Shown here: positions 1 to 5,500 of the stretch, in pieces
Layout of the letters: every line of letters begins with the position of its first letter
Numbering within the stretch: position 1 is the first letter of the stretch
Source of the DNA: Methanomassiliicoccales archaeon UBA280
GTDB lineage: Archaea; Thermoplasmatota; Thermoplasmata; SG8-5
Assembly: GCA_002499085.1 (NCBI GenBank)
Contig: DAKD01000010.1
Location: 31,903 to 42,242 of the forward strand
Length of the DNA stretch: 10,340 nucleotides
Direction: 5' to 3'
The notes under the pieces: model-generated
The model's input: only the letters and a program-made list of their open reading frames with translations
Databases searched by the model: none
Told to the model about the DNA's origin: nothing
Translations under genes and position numbers: made by a program

Positions 1-1183
1 CCTCGGGGTTGATGGGCTCGCCCACTGTTCCGAGGAGCTTCAGGCTCTTTCTGGATGTCTTCTTGACGAAGTCAGTGCCCTCCTTCATCAACGCGCGAAT
101 TGCTGTCGGCGCCGTGTAGAACTGCGTGACCTTGTACTTGTCCACTACCTGCCAGAACCTGCTTGCATCAGGGTAATTGGGCACTCCCTCGAACATCACG
201 GTTGTGCCGCCGTTCAGCAGCGGAGCGTAAACGATATACGAATGTCCTGTGACCCAGCCTATGTCGGCAGTGCACCAGAATATGTCCCCGTCATGTATGT
301 CGAAAACATACTTGTGCGTGACAGCAGCGTACACCATGTATCCGCCTGTCGTGTGCAGCACTCCCTTCGGCTTGCCTGTCGAGCCTGATGTGTAGAGAAT
401 GAACAGCGGGTCCTCCGCATCCATCTCCTCCCAGGGGCTTTCGCCGGCCACGTCGCCCGCGGCCATCTCCTCGTTCCACCAGACATCGCGGCCCGCTTTC
501 ATGGGCACGTCCAGGCCTGTGCGCTTGACAACTATGGTCTTCTCGATGCTGGGGCATGATTCCAGCGCCTTGTCCGCGTTCGTCTTCATGGGCACATCCT
601 TCTTCTTGCCCCTCAGCGCTGTGTCCTGGGTGACCAGGACCTTGCAGGTCGAATCCTGAATCCTGTCCTTGAGCGAGTCGGGGGAGAATGCGCCGAACAC
701 CACGGAGTGAATGGCGCCGATGCGGGCGCAGGCCAGCATAGAAATTGCGAGCTCGGGAATCATCTGCATGTACATGCACACCCTGTCCCCTTTCTTCACG
801 CCGGCCTTCCTGAGGACATTGGCGAACTTGCAGACATCCGCATGCATTTCCTTGTAGGTAATCTTCCTGTCCTCGCCGGGCTCGTTGCCCTCCCAGAGGT
901 AGGCGATCTGGTTGCCGCGTTTCTCCAAGTGCCTGTCCAGACAGTTGTAGGTCACATTGGTCTTTCCCCCCTCGAAGAACTTGATATTGCCTTCAACGAA
1001 GTCGAACTGCCTCACGGTCGTCCACTTCTTGAACCACTTGAAGTCCTCCGCCATCCTGGCCCAGAACTTGTCCGGGTGCTCGATGGATTCTGTGTACATC
1101 TTCTTGTACTCGTCCATGCTCTTGATGTGAGCTTTCTTCACGAATTCCTCGTTCGGTTTGAACATTTTATCACCTTCGCTCAT
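1..1183 (-). CDS. acs: Acetyl-CoA synthetase (AMP-forming), C-terminal part beyond the window
   Basis: This enzyme activates acetate with ATP and CoA to acetyl-CoA, AMP and pyrophosphate in the cytoplasm. About 394 residues are visible; the family is usually near 650, so the C-terminal third lies off the left edge. The N-terminal Acs domain is followed by the AMP-binding domain, with the ATP-binding signature YTSGSTGKPKG at residues 264-274. Further conserved blocks are FWCTADIGWVTGHSY and a VGEPINPE block at the window edge, just before the position of the acetate-pocket tryptophan in known Acs. The chosen start at 1183 has a GGAGG Shine-Dalgarno sequence 7 bases upstream. A second ATG six codons in (1165) also follows a GGTGAT sequence and could be the true start. 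The gene has its own TATA box, and the acetate-family transporter lies upstream on the same strand. Confidence 0.97.
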   Translation of the reverse strand, partial: MSEGDKMFKPNEEFVKKAHIKSMDEYKKMYTESIEHPDKFWARMAEDFKWFKKWTTVRQFDFVEGNIKFFEGGKTNVTYNCLDRHLEKRGNQIAYLWEGNEPGEDRKITYKEMHADVCKFANVLRKAGVKKGDRVCMYMQMIPELAISMLACARIGAIHSVVFGAFSPDSLKDRIQDSTCKVLVTQDTALRGKKKDVPMKTNADKALESCPSIEKTIVVKRTGLDVPMKAGRDVWWNEEMAAGDVAGESPWEEMDAEDPLFILYTSGSTGKPKGVLHTTGGYMVYAAVTHKYVFDIHDGDIFWCTADIGWVTGHSYIVYAPLLNGGTTVMFEGVPNYPDASRFWQVVDKYKVTQFYTAPTAIRALMKEGTDFVKKTSRKSLKLLGTVGEPINPE

Positions 1184-1239
1184 AGCTGCCCCTCCGGCTT
1201 TTATAATTAATAGAGGTTAGCCGCCCAATAATGAGGCAA

Positions 1240-1247
1240 TATAAATC
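1240..1247 (-). promoter_or_regulatory. TATA box of acs
   Basis: The minus strand reads TTTATATT, a good match to the archaeal TATA box. With usual archaeal spacing, transcription would start near 1217, leaving about 33 bases before the ATG at 1183 with its GGAGG ribosome site. This is a sequence match only; no transcript evidence exists here. Confidence 0.6.
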
Positions 1248-1251
1248 AGTT

Positions 1252-1353
1252 GCCCATGTTTCGGTTCAGGCTCGGACAAATGCCCGCCATATGGCTGTGA
1301 ATTGCCCATTATTACGAAAAAGTAACATCCGGCCACGAAATACGGCGGGCAAT
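1252..1353. promoter_or_regulatory. Repeated TTGCCC-type elements upstream of acs
   Basis: TTGCCCAT occurs at 1252-1259 and again at 1302-1309, exactly 50 bases apart. ATTGCCC (1301-1307) recurs inverted as GGGCAAT at 1347-1353. TGCCCGCC (1281-1288) has its perfect inverse GGCGGGCA at 1344-1351. The first copy sits directly upstream of the TATA box, where an archaeal activator or a repressor could act. A regulatory role is inferred; the repeats are seen directly. Confidence 0.3.
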
Positions 1354-1385
1354 GCTCGGAAAACACGGAAAAACAAAGAATATGC

Positions 1386-1402
1386 TGCTGGTGTAACCAG
1401 CA
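1386..1402. repeat. Short perfect hairpin
   Basis: TGCTGGT at 1386-1392 and ACCAGCA at 1396-1402 form a perfect 7-bp stem with a GTA loop. It lies between the acs promoter region and the transposon-end-like hairpin. No function can be assigned. Confidence 0.4.
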
Positions 1403-1423
1403 ACATTGCGCTTTAATGTAATG

Positions 1424-1467
1424 ATGCCGAGAACTCTCAGTCCTTCAGGGCTGAGATGAATCGGCAT
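1424..1467 (-). mobile_element. IS200/IS605 (TnpB)-type right-end hairpin, orphan remnant
   Basis: On the minus strand a 7-bp outer stem (ATGCCGA/TCGGCAT) encloses an internal loop and an 8-bp stem (CTCAGTCC/GGGCTGAG, one G-T pair) with a four-base loop. The flanks of the inner stem read GATTCATC on one side and TTCTCGGC on the other. That arrangement, GATTCATC, then hairpin, then TTCTC, is recalled as typical of the right end of many archaeal IS200/IS605 elements, where it also forms the 3' end of the TnpB guide RNA. No tnpA or tnpB reading frame lies next to it, so this is a remnant, a non-autonomous derivative or a domesticated RNA. The family assignment rests on remembered consensus, not on a search. 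Confidence 0.5.
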
Positions 1468-1486
1468 GGGCAGTCGTCAATCCACC

Positions 1487-1555
1487 GTTGCATACCGTGC
1501 CTATATAATCAAAATGAATCGAAGCTACCAGGCTTCGATAAAATAGGTATGCAAC
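1487..1555. repeat. Two nested perfect inverted repeats (possible structured RNA)
   Basis: GTTGCATACC at 1487-1496 pairs perfectly with GGTATGCAAC at 1546-1555 (10 bp). Inside it ATCGAAGC (1518-1525) pairs with GCTTCGAT (1532-1539) around a six-base loop. On the minus strand this lies just 5' of the IS605-like right-end hairpin, where the guide-RNA scaffold of a TnpB element would be. It may therefore belong to the same remnant. No reading frame explains the pairing. Confidence 0.5.
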
Positions 1556-1564
1556 TAACCCATG

Positions 1565-1697
1565 GTAAACTTCCAGCCCGGCAACAAACGCCAGCTCTTT
1601 TTGCTAATATACTTGGTTAGCGTTAAGACGAGGCTTTGCCTCGTCTGGTTCGCAAGACACAATGTGGCTGGCGTTTGGTTAAGGGCTGGTAGTTTAC
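1565..1697. repeat. 133-base nested palindrome downstream of the acetate transporter
   Basis: Three successive perfect inverted stretches pair around one centre: GTAAAC/GTTTAC (1565-1570 with 1692-1697), CCAGCCC/GGGCTGG (1573-1579 with 1683-1689) and AAACGCCAGC/GCTGGCGTTT (1586-1595 with 1667-1676). The enclosed segment holds a 9-bp hairpin, AGACGAGGC-ttt-GCCTCGTCT (1626-1646), and a smaller GCTAA/TTAGC stem (1603-1607 with 1617-1621). The outer arm includes the transporter's stop codon (1694-1696). It could be a miniature inverted-repeat element, the left end of the same IS605-like remnant, or a 3'-UTR structure or processing signal. No clear target-site duplication was seen. Confidence 0.6.
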
Positions 1698-2266
1698 AGT
1701 TCGAATTTCCTAAGCTTCAGCAAGGGCTTGCCCAGCGGCAGAACCTCGAAACCGGCTATGTTCTTCAACACCACTGCGGCAGAGGTATAGAAGCCAGTCA
1801 CCGCAACTGAAAGCTCCATGATTCCGGAGAGCAACGCAGGCCCGCCCGCGAAAATCTGGAAAAGCAGGGCGCCGAGCAGCATGTCGATGGTGACAAATAT
1901 TGCCAGGAACGCCTTGTTAATCGACGCAGCCGCGTATGTCATGTATATGCTGAATATCAGATATCCCAGCACCGCGAACCCGAACTGTTCTATACCGTAT
2001 CCGAAGTACCATGTCATGCCCACCGCGAACCAGAACAGCCCGAAGGCGCCGAAAGCCGTGGCCGCGAATATGTTATTCCTCTTGAACTCTATGCCGCAGG
2101 CGATGACCTGCGCGAAAGCGCCCAGGAATATCACCCAGGGCAGCAAGCCCGCAGTCCCCTCCGTGAGGCCGAGTTTCTCGGACGACGCGACAAGCGTTGC
2201 CATGCTCAGTCCGAATACACCCAGCGCTGCCGGGTCAGCCAACTTCATCTCAGTTTCGTTTGCCAT
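1694..2266 (-). CDS. Acetate/succinate transporter, GPR1/FUN34/YaaH (AceTr) family
   Basis: This 190-residue membrane protein probably takes up acetate (or succinate) with protons. Six hydrophobic helices are visible near residues 13-28, 39-59, 66-88, 94-114, 118-140 and 146-167, the normal number and length for the family. DPAALGVFGL at residues 11-20 matches the family signature usually written NPAPLGL-x-GF. FGAFGLFWF in helix 3, GFYTSAA in helix 6 and a C-terminal LPLGK also fit. The ATG follows an AGGAG ribosome site and a strong TATA box. The gene lies upstream of acs on the same strand, but about 510 bases and a separate acs promoter intervene, so co-transcription is doubtful. Together the pair would import and activate acetate. 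Substrate preference cannot be read from the sequence. Confidence 0.93.
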   Translation of the reverse strand: MANETEMKLADPAALGVFGLSMATLVASSEKLGLTEGTAGLLPWVIFLGAFAQVIACGIEFKRNNIFAATAFGAFGLFWFAVGMTWYFGYGIEQFGFAVLGYLIFSIYMTYAAASINKAFLAIFVTIDMLLGALLFQIFAGGPALLSGIMELSVAVTGFYTSAAVVLKNIAGFEVLPLGKPLLKLRKFEL

Positions 2267-2344
2267 ATTTCCTTCTCCTGAATCTCATTTCTATTCATCT
2301 ATTTTTATGAAGATAAATAGATTAATTAGGCGGGAAAGGAAATC

Positions 2345-2361
2345 AATATAAAAACCTTTGT
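2345..2361 (-). promoter_or_regulatory. TATA box and BRE of the acetate transporter gene
   Basis: The minus strand reads TTTTTATATT at 2354-2345, preceded by a purine-rich ACAAAGG stretch at 2361-2355 in the BRE position. The expected transcription start near 2320 leaves a leader of roughly 55 bases before the ATG at 2266. This is among the clearest archaeal promoters in the window. Confidence 0.65.
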
Positions 2362-2362
2362 C

Positions 2363-2402
2363 CCGGTAATCTCATCGCCACTAGACTGCAGATTACCGGT
2401 AA
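2363..2402. promoter_or_regulatory. Operator-like inverted repeat upstream of the transporter promoter
   Basis: CCGGTAATC at 2363-2371 is repeated in perfect inverse as GATTACCGG at 2391-2399, with a 19-base spacer. The second copy overlaps a self-complementary TTACCGGTAA at 2393-2402, so three GGTAA-type half sites lie together. The near arm abuts the BRE/TATA box on its upstream side, the place for an activator or repressor controlling acetate uptake. The regulator is unknown. Confidence 0.4.
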
Positions 2403-2588
2403 CGCTGTGAATCTCCTCGCTTGCATAATGCGGATTCATGGCGAACGCTCTTAATTATAGGATTTAGCTAGCGCATTCACCGATTGCCAATATAATGTTG
2501 TGAGCCAGATGGCATTCGATTTAGCAATTATCTGTTGCCATGCCATTGTCGAATGCGCTGCTGAAATATGTTACGAATTGCATTCAAC
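2403..2588. other. Intergenic stretch without a gene, downstream of the giant protease
   Basis: No convincing reading frame or RNA gene was found. GCATTCGA (2512-2519) and TCGAATGC (2549-2556) form an 8-bp inverted repeat. GCGCATTC (2471-2478) could pair alternatively with GAATGCGC (2551-2558). These may be 3'-end structures of the operon, but no clear uridine-rich terminator follows on the minus strand. Confidence 0.35.
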
Positions 2589-5500
2589 TTACGTTTGGCG
2601 CACCTCGACCACTAACATCTCCTTGGCAATCGCCCCATCATCGTCTGTTATCGTTAGAATAACTGTATACAATCCAGGCGCGGAGTACGTATGCTCAGTC
2701 ATAATCCCCTCGGATGTGGAGTTATCGCCGAAGTCCCACTCGTAAGATACAATCTCACAGTCAATATCGTACGAGTCGGAGGCATCGAACACATATGCGG
2801 GATTATTCACCACAACATCCTCTAGATAAGACGTTGGCACCGAGACAATCTGGTTGTATCCATTATTAGTGTTAAAATTCTTGGAGAATGTCTTGATAGT
2901 TACACCTGATGTGAATATAAGGGAGATAGGATTTGCGCCTTTGTGGTTCGCGGTGTACACAAGTTCTATGTCGTAAACCCTACCAAGGTATTTATTCAAT
3001 TCAATTGTTTGAGTGTTAGGTGGTCCGGCAGTTCTCATCACATCGCAACTCTGGATGAGCGTTCCATCTTCGTAAATTCTAATGCCCACGGTGTTGTCTT
3101 TCCGGCCAGAAATAGTCAGTGTCATGTTAACCTTCTGATACACATCTATTATTGTAACCGGAGGGGATTGAACAACTTTGACGTTTGTTGAGGTAATTAA
3201 AAACCGGGCATCCCCTGTCACATTGAAAATTGTGAGATTGAGCAGATATCTTCCCGGTTGCTCATATTGATGTGTCGGTCTTTCATCATTAGTCCAGGAA
3301 CCATCTCCAAATGTCCATTCGTAACTTCCTAAAACAGACACTTCATATTGATAATATCTATTCAAATCATATTGGATAACTGTGTTTTTCAATACTTCGT
3401 ATTGACCTGAATACCTGTTAAAGCTGGCACCAGTAGTGTTCCAAAGTATATTCTCAAGTGGATAAACAATTGGATTGCTTGGGTTTATCATCAGAGTAAT
3501 TGTTCTGCTCCCCAAGACAGAAGTGAATACTAAGGGTAACCTAAACGATTTGGTTGAATTGATCAGCCATGCATGCAACTGATAATTCATCAACGGATCC
3601 TGATTGAATGACATAATGATTTCCTCTTGATGATTTAATGAAAGGTCAATAGATAAACCCTGGAGAACTGATGATTCGGAGGACACTGTTATTTCTTCCA
3701 AGAGCATGTTTAAAGTACCTTCATCAAAATTAGTGGGAATTCCTATATGAATGGTTACGGGTTGAGATATGGCAATCTCCGGTAGGTTATAATAATGGCC
3801 ATGTGGAATGATTGCGAACGCTCTGTATGAAGTTGTTTGATTTGAATTTGGGAACTTGAGTTGGATGCCTTGATTTGGGCTTACTGTCACATATTGCTGA
3901 TCTCTTTGCAAAAGCAATCCGGTGAGATTAATTGGTTCTGTCTGGTCAATGTACGCCACACTTGTGGGTTTGACCAAATCGATGTCAAGGGGAAGACTAT
4001 CAGTAATATCCAAACCAATGAAATCAATGAAATGGGTTCCGGTTATTAAAAGTCGGATTGGTTCTCCAGCTTTAAGTCTATCGCCCAATTGTGTGATATC
4101 AACGCAATCCAAAGCCCAATTCATACGGGCGGGTAGCGATGCAAAATCATACCACCTGCCATTCGGGTTCCTCGTCTGGATGTGTATCGAACATTTGTAG
4201 AGACGTGGGTCAATTGGCACGTCATATGGGAGCAAATCAATTGTCGCTTTGTGTGAGATTACAAGTTTAGCTTCATTGAAAAACAAAACTCTCGGAAAAT
4301 AAACTGTCAACGTTTCATTGTGCTCAGCCTTTAATCGGTATCCATCATTCATTTCGTCAACAAGTTCGGAAACGTTGCTTCCGGTGCTGTCAATGCATGA
4401 CACTGGACCAAGTGGTTCAATTATTGTTTTAACAATACCCTCAGGAGTAATGGCCAGTTGAACATCCGAATAATTATAATCTATGATTGCTAGTTGAATG
4501 TCATCAAGATGTGTTCTTTCCAATGCAGGTTCAGATATTTGCATCAAATATGATCCATTGACCGATTGCAACTCATTTTGCAACATATAATAATCATCTA
4601 CGTCAAGTTGATTTCTATCTGGATTGGTTGCTCGCGGCAGAATATTGTTCTCTTCTTCGAAACTATCACCATCCCATGAATAAACGAAAGGGCATCCCTC
4701 AGCACCTTTGTAGACATTGTGAACTAAGATTCCTTCAGCAAAATAATTATTATTGTTTTCAACCTCAATATTATAAGTCACTGTCAGAGCTGAAACTGTT
4801 GTTATACTCGACACTAAAATGTTTCCCTCTAGAGTTCGTAAAATATCTCCCTGCTGTAATTCATCCGCGCGTTTGATGTCATTGCCAACATATATCAGGT
4901 GATTAGCTGTTAGTCCCAAACAACCGTTGATTACAAGATATTCATCAGTTGAAGGATGGACTAATGTACGACAGACAGTATCTGGTTCTATGAGTCCTTT
5001 GAATAGGTTATAGGACAGGACTATGTCTCCTTCTTTGAGATCCTCAATTTTCACATCTCCATTCGGAGTGCTGATATTGGTACCTGGAATAAGACAGCCT
5101 CCGCCGCCACCGCCGCCACCGCCGCTCACGGATGAGAGAGTGAAGCCAAGATTAATGCCGTTGCTTGAAACATAAACGTTGGATTCGATTCGAGGATAAT
5201 AACCGTTCGCGATAGCCTGGAAATTGTGATAGCCCGCTGGTACATTATAAATGGTATAATGACCATAAGCATTTGTAACTGCGGAGGTAGAAGAGCCTTC
5301 TCCAGAACTGAATATTGTCGGTTGTGGATTTGGTTCATTTATTGGTGTATAATAATAATCCACAACAGCGCCCGAAATGCCTTGACTATTCGTCGCGCTA
5401 CACACATACCCTGAAACGGTGCCATAAGTGATTGGTTGATATAACATAAAACTCCACGTATCACTATCTTTAATATTTCCGGCATAATCAACAGCTCTTA

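Noticed and set aside
291..779. Long open frames on either strand inside acs (291-779, 399-659, 707-1210)
   Set aside because: They are shadows of the GC-rich acs gene, whose frame gives an unmistakable acetyl-CoA synthetase.
1231..1416. Plus-strand frame of 61 codons in the intergenic region
   Set aside because: No ribosome site, no recognisable protein, and it crosses the acs promoter and several inverted repeats.
1626..1646. Simple intrinsic terminator for the transporter gene
   Set aside because: The 9-bp hairpin lacks a uridine run on its 3' side in the minus direction and is embedded in a larger palindrome; it is better treated as part of that structure.
1562..1810. Plus-strand frame of 82 codons
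   Set aside because: It runs through the nested palindrome and into the antisense of the transporter; no coding evidence.
1818..2351. Plus-strand frame of 177 codons opposite the transporter
   Set aside because: Antisense shadow of a clear six-helix membrane protein.
4716..5096. A classical splicing intein with homing endonuclease
   Set aside because: The insert is only 127 residues, lies in a linker rather than a conserved active site, and is followed by Val instead of Cys, Ser or Thr.
5097..5123. GCC/ACC triplet tract as a phase-variation or CRISPR-like repeat
   Set aside because: It is an imperfect codon run for nine glycines; length changes in triplets would stay in frame, and there are no spacers.
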